64,000 nt of DNA. Origin: Gracilariopsis chorda (lineage: Eukaryota; Rhodophyta; Florideophyceae; Gracilariales; Gracilariaceae). The translations under genes were made by a program, and so were the position numbers. Below the pieces are notes generated by a model. It was given only the letters and a program-made list of their open reading frames with translations. It was not told the DNA's origin and did not search any database. Shown one piece after another: positions 32,529-42,600 of the stretch (position 1 is the first letter of the stretch; every line of letters starts with the position of its first letter). The DNA lies in NCBI GenBank assembly GCA_003194525.1, contig NBIV01000181.1:1-64000 (forward strand). The letters run 5' to 3'.

Positions 32529-33548
32529 TTAAGCCCGTTTTGGCACGAATTTGTGGCCAGGGATACCCCCCTCCTTTAGGTCATCCACCTTGTGGCCTGT
32601 GTTTGACCAATAGCGGGCCACAAAGGTGTCCGGGATGTCTGACCTCAGGAGCCAAGTATCTTCCTTTGGCTCGTAGCCATACCAGCGGACTTTGTAGTGC
32701 ACTTCGCCGTCGTCGGTCAGCCCAGCGGAGACGATACGGTCAAGAACATATTCCCGTTGGTCCTCGACTTCGGCGTCCTCCGGCAAGTCCATTTGGTCCA
32801 AGGGGCCGTATCCATCAGCGTCCGAAGGAACAGCGTCGGGGGTCCGCGTAGCGATGTCCATAGGGTTGGGTACTTCTTCAGGAAGTACCATTTCGTCCAG
32901 ACGACCGTAGCAATAAGGGAAAGGGCCTTCTGGATCCGCGGAGACCTGTGGTTCCTGAGGGCCCGTAGGGTCATTGACGAGTGGTTGTGTAGGGATGGAG
33001 GGTGGGGGTTGGGACGAAGGGAAAGCGCGCGAGTCCAATGGTTCAGTTGAAGGTGGGCGTGGCGCCAGAGAGACTCGGTCCATTGTGACTGTGTCCTGGA
33101 GCCCATCTTGGTCGATATTGACCGTGCGCCCAAGGACATTAAGTACCTTGAAGGGCCCAGTGGACTTTGGCAACAGCTTTTTGGTGATGTCCTCGTCGTC
33201 GGGCTTTTCCTTCGGTGGTCTGTCCAAGTGGACGTAATCTCCCACGGCCACTTGCGGTGTACACCAAACGGACCGATCCAAATCGGCCTTATAGCGCGCT
33301 TGCGTTTTGTCCAACGTGGTCTGTGCTGCCTTCAAGGTAGAATCAATTCGCTTCCGCGAATACCATTTGGCCTGTGCGGGATTCATTTCCTCCGTTATGT
33401 CTTGAGGTGCTCCTAAGTTTTGTAGGTCAACCATGTACGGCGCAGGGGCACGTAGGAGGGTGAGGTCAAAAGGAGTTGTACCAGTGGACTTATGCACTTG
33501 ATTATTATATGCATATACCAGCGGCTTGATATAGTCATCCCAGTCCAA
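32529..33548 (-). CDS. Integrase C-terminus and chromodomain of element B pol (ORF fragment)
   Basis: The ORF of 339 codons continues the integrase frame after one stop (33,589-33,591 region). It starts with DDYIKPLVYAYNNQVHKST and includes TGPFKVLNV (GPY/F module) at about residue 130. A chromodomain lies at about residues 263-320 (REYVLDRIV, YKVRWYGYE, EDTWLLRSDI). The last residues overlap a polypurine run and a Lys/Arg end. Chromodomain aromatic positions look intact. Pol part only; not an independent gene. Confidence 0.8.
   Translation of the reverse strand: MDWDDYIKPLVYAYNNQVHKSTGTTPFDLTLLRAPAPYMVDLQNLGAPQDITEEMNPAQAKWYSRKRIDSTLKAAQTTLDKTQARYKADLDRSVWCTPQVAVGDYVHLDRPPKEKPDDEDITKKLLPKSTGPFKVLNVLGRTVNIDQDGLQDTVTMDRVSLAPRPPSTEPLDSRAFPSSQPPPSIPTQPLVNDPTGPQEPQVSADPEGPFPYCYGRLDEMVLPEEVPNPMDIATRTPDAVPSDADGYGPLDQMDLPEDAEVEDQREYVLDRIVSAGLTDDGEVHYKVRWYGYEPKEDTWLLRSDIPDTFVARYWSNTGHKVDDLKEGGIPGHKFVPKRA
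32563..32578 (-). other. Second polypurine tract, at the end of pol of B
   Basis: AAAGGAGGGGGGTATCC on the minus strand lies inside the last codons of pol. It resembles a 3' polypurine tract but is 2.8 kb from the LTR, on the far side of the antisense ORF. It may be the ancestral tract from before the extra ORF was gained, or a central tract. Confidence 0.45.
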
Positions 33549-33590
33549 TTGCTGCTCGGAAACGTAGTGAATTAGCCTCTTGGCCAGGAT

Positions 33591-35006
33591 TCAGTTAAAC
33601 ATTTCGGCTTGTCCATTGGTTAGAGGATGGTACGTGGTGGTGAGGAGATGTTTTAGACCTAAGGCCGAGCACACATGCTCAAAGAATTTGGAGATAAACT
33701 GAAAGCCATTTTCCGCATGGAGATAGAGCGGCAGTCCATAGGGATAAATCCAATGGACAAGAAAAGCCATGGCGACGTCCGTGGCGGTTGTTGATTTGAG
33801 CGGAATTGCTCGGGTCAACTTGGTAAACCGATCGGTAATCACCGATAAAAATTGTTTACCGTGGCTCGACTTCGGAAATGGCCCTACTATATCAATAGCA
33901 ATGAACTCCAAAGGCCCGGCCGCTGGGATTAACTTCAGTTTCCCTTGATGTACCGCTCTTGGCCCTCGGATTTTTACGCATGCTGCACAAGTCCTGGCGG
34001 TTTCCATTATGTCATTGGCCATCAGGGGCCAGTAAAAATATCTCCTCAGGGTCTGATACATCTTAGTTCCTCCAGGATGGCCAGCCAACCTCGGCTTTTG
34101 CGCGAGGTAAAGAAGGCGTGCCCGTAAGGCCTTAGGCACTACCCGCTGTATCGCCCCGTCCAGCAGTGACCTGCAACATAATATGTCTCGGTGGGCATAA
34201 TCAAACAGCGACCCAGGGATCCCTACTTTCTCTCCTATCTGGGCGCAGTATTCGTCCGGTTTCTGGGCTTGAAGGAATTCCTCGAGCGGTATTGGCGTAA
34301 GATCCGCGCTTTCCGACTGATCCATATGGATATCCAACGGTGAATCTTCCCAGTCCACGGCGCATAAGATCACTGCGCCGTGTCCGTCTGTCCATTCGGC
34401 CATTCTCACCCCAGCCACCGGTGATTCCTTTCCCTCGTCATCAGTGTGCTGTGGTCCCTCCCAAATGGTGGGAATCTCATCGTTCAATGGAGTTTGGTCC
34501 GTACCATTGGTCAGGATGCGCGACAGCGCATCTGCGGCCTGATGCTTCAGCCCTGGCCTATAGGTCAATCCGTAATCGAGTGCGGCCAGGCGCAATCTCC
34601 ATCGGGCCAGACGGGAGGATGCGTCCATCATGTTCAGTAGCCAGCGGAGGGAGTGGTGATCTGTCCTAATGGTAAATCGAGGTCCTTCCAAATAAGGCCG
34701 AAGATGGAGCACTGACCACACGATGGCCAAACATTCCTTTTCCGTGGTGATATAATTCATTTCGGCCATTGTCAGGGACCTACACCAGTAGCCAATTGGG
34801 CGATAGTCCTTACGGGACTCGTGCTCTTGTAGAAGGGTACAGCCCACTTGGGTCGCAGATGCGTCCGTATCCAAGATATACGGTTTATTGGCCTTGGGTA
34901 GCGCCAAGACCGGCGGATTAACCAACTGGTCCTTGGGGTTCTGGTAGGCGTCATACTGCTTGTCCGTGAGGTCGTCAAATTCCGAATGGGTACCTTTCTT
35001 CAGCAT
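33591..35006 (-). CDS. RNase H and integrase core of element B pol (ORF fragment, 471 codons)
   Basis: RNase H: LDTDASATQVGC, TTEKECLAIVW, IRTDHHSLRWLL, HQAADALSRI. Integrase: the zinc-binding region (GHPGGTKMYQ ... CAACVK), then the first catalytic Asp in DIVGPFPKSS. The second DDE position reads HAENGFQF, so the expected SDNG Asp is replaced and the enzyme is probably inactive. The third, Glu, is in NGQAEMF. The ORF ends at a stop just behind this motif. RNase H residues appear complete. Confidence 0.8.
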   Translation of the reverse strand: MLKKGTHSEFDDLTDKQYDAYQNPKDQLVNPPVLALPKANKPYILDTDASATQVGCTLLQEHESRKDYRPIGYWCRSLTMAEMNYITTEKECLAIVWSVLHLRPYLEGPRFTIRTDHHSLRWLLNMMDASSRLARWRLRLAALDYGLTYRPGLKHQAADALSRILTNGTDQTPLNDEIPTIWEGPQHTDDEGKESPVAGVRMAEWTDGHGAVILCAVDWEDSPLDIHMDQSESADLTPIPLEEFLQAQKPDEYCAQIGEKVGIPGSLFDYAHRDILCCRSLLDGAIQRVVPKALRARLLYLAQKPRLAGHPGGTKMYQTLRRYFYWPLMANDIMETARTCAACVKIRGPRAVHQGKLKLIPAAGPLEFIAIDIVGPFPKSSHGKQFLSVITDRFTKLTRAIPLKSTTATDVAMAFLVHWIYPYGLPLYLHAENGFQFISKFFEHVCSALGLKHLLTTTYHPLTNGQAEMFN

Positions 35007-35147
35007 CTCATTGAGAGGTGCTGCAATTTTTGCGAACCCTGGGACAAACTTACGCTAAACATTACAATGGCCAAGGAAGGAGCGCAATTCTGTATGGGTC
35101 CTAAGGGGTTGTGCCTCCCATATGGCTTTTGTTGTAACTTGGGCCAC

Positions 35148-35856
35148 TTAGAGTTTACCCGGCAGGACCACATGGCCAAGGTAGTCCACGGAGGGCTGGA
35201 AGAAGAAACACTTCTTCAATTTCAGTGTGAAACCAGCCTGCTGGAGTAACCTAAGGACTGCCTTCACATGTGCGAAGTGTTCCCGCATGGACATGGAAAT
35301 GATGATCGCATCATCTAGGTAGACCAAGGCGACTTTCCATTTGAACCTGGACAAAATGATGTCCATGGCCCATTGGGAAGTAGCTGGGGCATTCATAAGA
35401 CCAAAATGCATCCGTGTAAATCGAAATAATCCCTCGTGGGTCGTGAAGGTAGTCAGCGACTTCGTCTTGTAGTCCATGGGAACCTGCCAATACCCGCAAT
35501 TGGCATCCAACGTGGTGAAAATTGGCTGGTCCCCAAGGGAATCTAAACAGTCTTCCATGCGGGGTATAGGATAAGTATCCCTCTTAGTCACCGCATTTAG
35601 TTTGCGGTAGTCAATACAAAACCGTACGGTCCCGTCCTTCTTGGCCACTAGTACAAAAAGGGCTAGCCCATTCGGCCTCAGTGGATGGTGCACGCTCAAT
35701 GACTCTAGCGGACTTCATTTTCTCAACCTCCTTGGCTACCACCTCTCGTTCTTTTAGGCCAGTCCGATATGGATGCTGATATTGGGGTGTGGCCCCGTCC
35801 TTAAGGTCAATTCGATGCCTTGTGGTATCGATTTCGCCCAGCTTTCCATTCCACAT
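35148..35856 (-). pseudogene. RT of element B, one frameshift
   Basis: The first part (from 35,856) reads MWNGKLGEIDTTRHRIDLKD, YRTGLKEREVV and EAEWASP, then the frame changes near 35,650 and continues with FVLVAKKDGTVRFCIDYRKLN, YPIPRMEDCLDSLG, MHFGLMNAPATSQWAMD and the active site YLDDAIIIS. Motifs are otherwise complete. Confidence 0.8.
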
Positions 35857-35934
35857 GTTACCAAAGTCCTCGAGGAGATCAATGACTTGTTTCCTATATG
35901 GTTCAAAGTCATCGCCAAGGTTGACGTCGTTTTC

Positions 35935-36791
35935 CTAATTGGCCGGTGGTTCACCCCCAGGAAGCAACGTCTCCGCATCAATCTCCATCATGGCCACAGG
36001 AGCAGGCATCGATACCCCCACCACTGCACCCTTGGGTAGCCTTGTAGGCTTGTAACGGAAGTTGCTCATGGTGACCGCAAAGGGCCGGTTCGGTACCACA
36101 TTCATTAATCCATTGGCCATGAAGGAAAGGTGTTTCGTTACGAAATTGGGATGGTTTTGCAACAAAACCAGACCTGAGAACTCGCATACCGCTGCAGGGG
36201 CTACCTGGGTCATGGGCGGTATGATTATCGCTTTTGCCAATCTGACCTTGTTGGAAACGGTCCCCGTGGGAAACGTGACCTTAGCTCGGGCAGCCTCGGG
36301 TCCAGGGCGCGAGCCGACAATCGCCAATGGTGGTCCTCGATGGAAAGCGACCCTCTTTTGACCAGGATAGATTGCCTTTACATATCTATCAATAAAGCTC
36401 GTCCCTAAGATCCCTTCTGCCCCCACGTTCGGACATACAAGAAACCAAGTCTTACCCTTCAGGTGACCCAATTGGACGTAAAGCGGAAGTATTCCGCGAA
36501 TTTCCATCGGCCGACGTGATGCGTCCGTTACCTTTGGTGACTTCTTTTCCTGTATCATCCTTTCCAAGCCCAATGGTAAGACCTTCGGATGTACCATATT
36601 GGGACATACTACAGTATCCAATACGGCCGTAAACGTCCTTTTGGTATTGGCCTGTAGACCCAAGGTTCCCTGTACCTTGTAGTTATCCTTCCTCAGGACA
36701 CAAACAGCGTCCTCCAGGTCTTCCCATTGGTCCACAGCATACATACTCAAACCATCGGACTCTGCGAGTCCGATGGTTGGAGGCGGCAGTT
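35935..36791 (-). CDS. Protease ORF of element B with altered active site
   Basis: The frame opens after a TAA at about 36,791, crosses a perfect hairpin (36,750-36,778), and reads SMYAVDQWEDLEDAVCVLRK and NYKVQGTLGLQ. The retropepsin motif is TAVLDTVVCPNMV: the Gly of DTG is replaced by Val, in contrast to DTG in elements A and C, so cleavage activity is unlikely. It continues to GILGTSFIDRYVKAIYPGQ. The frame differs from gag by one position. Confidence 0.75.
36750..36778. repeat. Perfect 13-bp hairpin (3-nt loop) at the gag-pol junction of B
   Basis: AACCATCGGACTC, loop TGC, GAGTCCGATGGTT. It lies within the short window (about 36,683-36,791) in which the gag tail frame and the protease frame are both open, and so is exactly where a frame switch would have to happen. 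Confidence 0.85.
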
Positions 36792-36949
36792 ATAAGAGGG
36801 ACGATACGTCTCTCTGCGTTCCTCTGGTCGTTTTCCTGTGCCGTGGGCACTTCAAGCTCGCCTTGTCCATCCAGGTATTCAACGCTATCCCTTGGGTCCT
36901 CAACCATGTTGACCTCAGGTTGCTTCACCGGTGTGGTCAGGGGAAGCAC

Positions 36950-38995
36950 TTACTTTGAACTCCCTGGCGCTCCAGTGGTCCTCAGAGGGAAGGTCTTACA
37001 GAAGTAACCCTCGGCTTGGCGCACCTGATAGTTCTCCTCCCTTCGCCCCATAATTCCCTTGCAGATGTCCTCAGGCATGTACTTTATGCAGTCACACGGC
37101 CGGGCCGTGGAAAGACAAATATAACAAGCCTGATTAAACTTCGTAATGACGTCCTTCCTGGGGGCAATCGGAGAATAACGGGGTGTCGCCGGGGCCGATG
37201 GGGTGGTCGTTCCTGACGAAAAGGCCGATGGTGCTCCTGACGGAGCTGAGCAGAAGCTCACCGCAAAAGCATCTGCGGTGTCTGAATGTCCAAAGGCCGA
37301 GTCCGAGTCTGACAGGGACTCTACGATGTGGGTCTTCACTCCTCCGGTCAGGGGTCTTGTGCGACCCCTTGTATCCGCATCACCCGTTTGACGGGAAGTC
37401 CTATAGGTCTTGCCGTATACTTCGGCATATGTGACCAGTTGACGCAACTTCAAGTCCGGATGGGCAGTGTGGTGGTTTCGGACATGAGTCCGTATGGCAG
37501 GGAGCAATCCCGCGAGAAAATGTCGCTTCAGCCGGCCCTCGGAGAACACATTCCCGCACCTGCAGGCTCTAGTCCAAATTTGGTCCGCGTAGCCCGTTTC
37601 GGACATGCTGGAACTCTGGTGGTATCCAATTACGTTCTGATGGGCATCCATTATGTGGTCATCAGTGGCATACGTTTCCAACAGGTAATGAACAACCTCT
37701 GGATAGGTCCTTAGGAGCTCCCGATCTCGGGCATCAATAGGGTTGGCCGAGCCAGAGATCTTGGCAACCACTTGGTCCTTCGCTTTTCCACTTAGGAAAA
37801 CCTGGAAGCAATAAAGCGCCGCTCCTTCATGGACCCCATTCTGGTCACGGGCCACCTGGAACGAGCTCAAGAACATAGAGACTGTAATGGGATCCTTCCC
37901 AGAAAACTTGTCCGGGACGGTCAGTTGCATTCTCTTCGCCCACCTGGCAATCTTCTTGGCGACCGAAGAGGTGTATCGCGTGGACCGATCCATCAAACGG
38001 TACGTGTTAACGTGTAAGACTTTCTGGAAAAGCTCATTAGTCGTGGCCAATGGTTTGAGGCGCCGAACACCCGCCTCATCCGCATCGGTATCGGAAGAGT
38101 CCGACGAGTCCGAATGGTCAACGCTCGAGTCCGAGTGGTGTCTCTTCAGATGGTTCGTCCTCGACTTACGCCTTCGGCTGCGTCTCTTCTTCCTATGGGT
38201 TTCGGTATCTACGAGGTCCTTTTGATGGAGCTCTTCATCGTCCTCGAGGTACTCGTTGGCGTACCGAACGCCGTGTTGTCCATTGGTCTTATCTCTCGCA
38301 CGGCTTCTTTGCCTCTGGAGTCTCTCTTCTCCAGGCGGTATATAACCCAATGGGGCTTCCTGTGCTGTACCCAGGCGAGGGGCTACTTCTATAGCTGATC
38401 CCTGAGGTCCGGTGCGTGTTGGCCGATGGACATCCAATGGTAAACCTTGAGAAACAGCCCGAGGGCTGTGAAATGTGCCTGCCTGGCGGGTGATTTCCCC
38501 TTGGATGGTCGTGGCAGTGGACTCCAAGAGAACATCTGATTGCACAACCTGAGGAAACATTTGGTCTGCCAAAGAGGATAGGCGCTCCCGTAATACTCTA
38601 TCCAGTTGGTCCCTAAGGAACTGCTCCACATGGTTTTCGCACCAAGAGCGGAGTTGCGGCGATAGGTGAGCGGCCAAATCGTCCACGATACGGGGGGTGG
38701 TTACGGTAGCAGTTAAGTCCTGAGGCTGTTCTGCATCATTCCTTGGGCCTTGCGGAAGATTGAGCTGATCCATCCTCTCGCGGAGGCGAGCGACCAATGG
38801 AGAATCTCTGGTTATCATTTTAGGATTGTCCACAGGGTCTATAACACGTCCACCAAAGCGGCTGCGGGTACTCCTACGGTCCCTATTATTGTCCGCTTGG
38901 GCGGCCAATGGGGTTACGGCGACTGCAGGAGCTGCGGATGCACCCGGGGTTCCTTGTTGGTCTTCGTTCCTTGGGTTGGGTTGTTGGTTATCCAT
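36950..38995 (-). CDS. gag of element B (681 codons)
   Basis: An intact ORF starting MDNQQPNPRNEDQQG. It has a Pro/Ala-rich N-terminus; a coiled region around LVARLRERMDQL; a strongly basic and then Ser/Asp-rich stretch (residues about 265-320); a capsid-like region (LFQKVLHVNTYRL, ARWAKRMQLTVPDKFSGKDP, FQVFLSGKAKDQVV); and a C-terminal Cys motif CYICLSTARPCDC in place of a CCHC knuckle. It ends with TAA at 36,950, after which the same frame stays open for about 88 codons. Element C has the same Cys motif, so it is a family trait. Confidence 0.8.
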   Translation of the reverse strand: MDNQQPNPRNEDQQGTPGASAAPAVAVTPLAAQADNNRDRRSTRSRFGGRVIDPVDNPKMITRDSPLVARLRERMDQLNLPQGPRNDAEQPQDLTATVTTPRIVDDLAAHLSPQLRSWCENHVEQFLRDQLDRVLRERLSSLADQMFPQVVQSDVLLESTATTIQGEITRQAGTFHSPRAVSQGLPLDVHRPTRTGPQGSAIEVAPRLGTAQEAPLGYIPPGEERLQRQRSRARDKTNGQHGVRYANEYLEDDEELHQKDLVDTETHRKKRRSRRRKSRTNHLKRHHSDSSVDHSDSSDSSDTDADEAGVRRLKPLATTNELFQKVLHVNTYRLMDRSTRYTSSVAKKIARWAKRMQLTVPDKFSGKDPITVSMFLSSFQVARDQNGVHEGAALYCFQVFLSGKAKDQVVAKISGSANPIDARDRELLRTYPEVVHYLLETYATDDHIMDAHQNVIGYHQSSSMSETGYADQIWTRACRCGNVFSEGRLKRHFLAGLLPAIRTHVRNHHTAHPDLKLRQLVTYAEVYGKTYRTSRQTGDADTRGRTRPLTGGVKTHIVESLSDSDSAFGHSDTADAFAVSFCSAPSGAPSAFSSGTTTPSAPATPRYSPIAPRKDVITKFNQACYICLSTARPCDCIKYMPEDICKGIMGRREENYQVRQAEGYFCKTFPLRTTGAPGSSK

Positions 38996-39021
38996 ATGGT
39001 CGATGTTGCTTTCGAGCCAGT

Positions 39022-39048
39022 TGCGTCGACTAATAGTTCAATGGTAGA
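39022..39048 (+). other. tRNA-Gly-like 5' fragment
   Basis: TAGTTCAATGGTAGAATTTCT matches the D-arm and A-box region of eukaryotic tRNA-Gly as known, but the anticodon arm and the B-box do not follow. It lies antisense in the leader of element B, about 30 bp before gag. Confidence 0.45.
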
Positions 39049-39101
39049 ATTTCTATGCGTAAGATTCTTTCCTTAAGGTCCAAACGGCTGTTCCTGTAAG
39101 C

Positions 39102-39119
39102 TTCTAGGTCAGGAGACCA
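39102..39119 (-). other. Candidate primer binding site of element B
   Basis: The minus strand reads TGGTCTCCTGACCTAGAA. It has the geometry of a tRNA 3' complement and recurs with one change at 8,103-8,120 in element A. It places the inner LTR edge at about 39,120. Confidence 0.6.
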
Positions 39120-39638
39120 GTTGTAGTAGAAAACTACGTCCTTTGGCCAACTGGGGTCGTAGTCTACTAGGGGTTAGTAGCGGCAGAGAGCCAAACACTA
39201 GGGTGACAATCCACTGGGTCTACTAGTGACACGGGCCCCAACTGGCAGCTAGGCGCAATGGGCAGGCGTTAGCTCAAGTCCCTACAGGTCGGGAAAATGG
39301 TAGCGATTGCTTTGGAGTGTAACTGGCTGCATATGGCTGCAAGAAGATGGTGAGGGTGCTTGCCTTTACTCTTGGGAGACCGGCGGCACTCAAACCAACC
39401 TATATAGCTGGCAAGGCGCTCTGACCTCCGGAAACTATCCTAACAAATTACATAAAATTAGCTACATAGTAAAACATATGGCCACAGTGCCTTGGCACTC
39501 GCAAAGTTCTCTCGTATCTCCTGCATAGGCACCCAGCTTGGCCACGTGGAATATTTCGTCGAGCAGTGTTCTGACCTCTGCCAGCCTAGCCACATGGTTA
39601 CTTCACCACTGCACCTTCCCAATGGTCATTCTACTACA
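39120..39638 (-). repeat. 5' LTR of element B
   Basis: The outer 288 bp (39,351-39,638) are repeated at 29,472-29,758; the inner 230 bp lie between this repeat and the primer binding site and have no second copy. On the minus strand the LTR starts TGTAGTAGAATGA. A TATA box at 39,400-39,407 would start transcription near 39,375, so the repeated part is mostly U3 and the rest R-U5. The inner border is inferred from the primer binding site. Confidence 0.6.
39400..39407 (-). promoter_or_regulatory. TATA box of the B LTR
   Basis: CTATATAGG on the minus strand, about 230 bp from the LTR start. The left LTR copy has CTTATAGG here. Confidence 0.5.
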
Positions 39639-42600
39639 TTGCACTACGATACAAAACGTAGTGTTAAGATTTATTTCATTCGTAATTGTTTATGAAATTA
39701 CATTTTATAACTTTTTCTTGGTAGGTAGCCACTTGGAGTCGTCGTTGAGATTAATTTTGGCTGTGTTAGCTGTTGGTAAAGTCTGGTCTACTATTGATCG
39801 TTTTGTATCTAATAGCAGATAGAAGCCTTACGTCCACCTGGATCCAATTGCTCACTACACCAAACAATGATAAAAACATTTTTTAGCCTGGCGTATACGT
39901 CAAAACAAAAAGAGAAATTAAGGTATTCTTTGCATATATCCTGCAGTTTAAGTAAGAATAATGTAAATAAGGGTATATACTAACGAAAAAGTGTTCTCGA
40001 CATTAAGATAGGAAACTTTCAAAAAAATCGTGAAGAGATTGCTGGCAGTCAATTACATTTTAGTCTGATTTAAAGGACACAGGCTATGCAATAAGATTGC
40101 GTGGGTGAAACCAACAGAAGTTCTGAAGTTTGAGGCCACTAACACTAATTATGTAGTCTTGCGTAGGTGTTGATTTGGCAGGAGTCCGTTTGAGGTTCAC
40201 AAAACGATAGCATTGGAGAATGTTTTGTACTCTAATCTACTACAAAAAACGAAGACTACATGGCGTCAAACATCTAGTCCAGCACCATTGTTACTATCTA
40301 TTCTATGTTTACTATCACATATCTTCATCAACATCGTCATCAATAAAACAGCTCTGTAATAAGCGTATTACAGCATTATACGTGCTTGTTCAGACAAGAA
40401 CGTTCAGTGAACGTATAAAATGTGCATAAAACAGCACGTTTTATTGATTACATAGCACAGCCATTTACAGGTGAAGGCACATAAGTGACGACACGTAACA
40501 CGAAATTGTGCGTCGCCTGCATGTAGGAGTCTAATACACGATACTCAGAACAGTAATAGTAACCAAAAGACTAGTTATAGCTTATGGATTTATAGACGTC
40601 TCAGTTTAATGGAAGTTCTTGGAACGCTTTCTATTAATAGAAAATCTTTGTCCAAAACTGCGTTGTCACCTAATGTGCATCATAAGATGCAACTTTATGA
40701 ACAAAGCCGCTGCTGTAGCGTCGGAATCTTTAGATTGATACCCATGAAAAGTATGGTTATTGAAGTTCTACATAATCATATATGGTTGCACATATTTCAA
40801 GTGCATATTTATTGTTTACCGCAACTACCCGTTTCATATATAAGAAATTTTACTACAGGATGGTTACAAAGACGTTAACAGCTGCTTTACTTTGAAAGAT
40901 ATACTTGTTGAAAAACCTAATATTGGGACACTCAGTTTGGGGTTTGAATGTCTTCAGAAAAGTAAGAATCCCAATGTACGAAAAATCTTATCAGAAGGTA
41001 AAATGTCAGTCTGGCGAGTGAGCTTTCTATTATCATTTTTCAGTTCAAGTTTGCAATATTTTACGGCCACAGTTATTAAAAATTTATAATTAATATTATA
41101 CTGCTTTACTAAAGGAAGCAAATCTGAAACAAGATGATAAAGTCATAAAATGGAACGTTTTTCTTCTATTTGGGTTTCTCGTTGCTAATTGTAGTTCGAC
41201 TACCGTCAAGAGAGTTTAAGTATCGAAAAAGTTCTCAAAGGTCTTGCTTGTTTCTGAAAACAGATTGGTTTACTCAATTAGAATATACACAATATCTTAA
41301 ATTGCTTTATGTTCAAAACAAAGATGTCAAAAATATGACTTCATAGAAATGAGTTGTATAGTGATTCTTGAAGACATAAGAGCTCTAATGCACGCTCACT
41401 TGTGACCAATTACTGACATCTCTACAGTTGGTGGTAGAACAATTTAAAGATTTCTAGAATAGAATAGTGATGTATATAGGTCAAATCTACATAAAAGTTT
41501 TGCTTGTAAAGGTAGAAGTAATATAAGTGTAGGTCTATATAAAAATGCATGAAAACCATTTAAAGCGATTGTGTGTTCACTTCATCGTTTGTTAGTACTA
41601 TATTGAGCCAAACATTTTTCTTGCACGTTCTATCATCAGAGAATGTAAATATTTGGCAAAGTGGCTTATAAAAATCAATAGAAAGTATTCTAGTTGGTAT
41701 TACTGTAGTCACCTGTTACCGTGGTCGATAACACAGTAACAATAAGAACGAAGAGGTGGACGTGTCAAGCAACAACCGGAATTGTTACCAGGGCACGCTA
41801 TTGTGTACGTTTTAGGCCACATACAATGGTATGTTAAGGACCGCCTAGTGTACCTACATACGCTACTCTAAAATATCTGAAGCCCTTTAAATTCTTCCAG
41901 CAGCAGCTGGTGCCGATTTACATTGCTTCCTTTGAAGAAGTAGAGTGCTCCAGGTGTGGCGTAGAATATACAGATTTTGGAAATACATTAGTAACTTGTT
42001 GGTAATGGAGAAATAACCCAAATAACAGTAGGATGTTTAAGATATTGATGGAAATGTTATGAGTATAGACTGGTGTGTGAATAGGTTTGAAGTACTTTTT
42101 ATTCGTTTACACATAGAAATGCCATGTTTGCTTTTCACGAACCCATTTTAAAGAATATGCGTGTTTGTCTGCAATGAGAAAAGATGGGCATTTGTTTTTG
42201 AAATAATCTAATTAGAATTGCTTGTATACCGCTCTCCACACGTACCCAAGGGTAGTGGTTTGCAACTTCTTTTCTATTTGCTTCTAGATCAGTAGTGGTT
42301 TGCAAGTGAAGGTTCTTTTTGTTTATTTTAACCCAAAAATTAACATATTATTGAAGAGCTCTTCGTTTTCAGCTGTCAACGTGTGTGTGTTGCGGACGGA
42401 ACGATACAAAGCCCGATTTGATGTGATGAGTGGCAGGCAGCATGCATGAAGCAGTAAACGAACGTTCCCTTTCACTTTCTTTTGCTTCAGCACATATGAT
42501 TGGGCAAAGAGACACAGACAGACAGACAGACAGACAGCCAATCATTGTCTTTAGTATAAGCCAGTACCGCCAGCGTACATTTTTTCAGACGTCCTGATCG

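Larger units (their letters stand above)
29472..39638 (-). mobile_element. Element B: Ty3/Gypsy chromovirus with an antisense ORF
   Basis: On the minus strand, from right to left: LTR (about 39,120-39,638), primer binding site, gag, protease, RT, RNase H, integrase, chromodomain, a spacer, an oppositely oriented ORF, a polypurine tract, and a partial LTR. The two LTR copies share 287-288 bp. Pol is broken by frame changes and the protease and integrase active sites are altered. The 5' side looks complete; at the left end the LTR is cut where it joins element C, and no target duplication is seen. Confidence 0.85.

Noticed and set aside
39022..39095. A tRNA gene
   Set aside because: Only the D-arm/A-box part matches; no anticodon arm, T-arm or B-box follows.
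29472..39638. LTR of element B ending at 39,351 (the edge of the repeat)
   Set aside because: No primer binding site starts there; the tRNA-like motif is at 39,102-39,119 and the TATA box lies too near 39,351 for a complete R-U5. The truncated left copy explains the shorter repeat.
42508..42537. CRISPR-like or satellite array
   Set aside because: Only a short (GACA)n microsatellite; no spacers or longer unit anywhere in the window.
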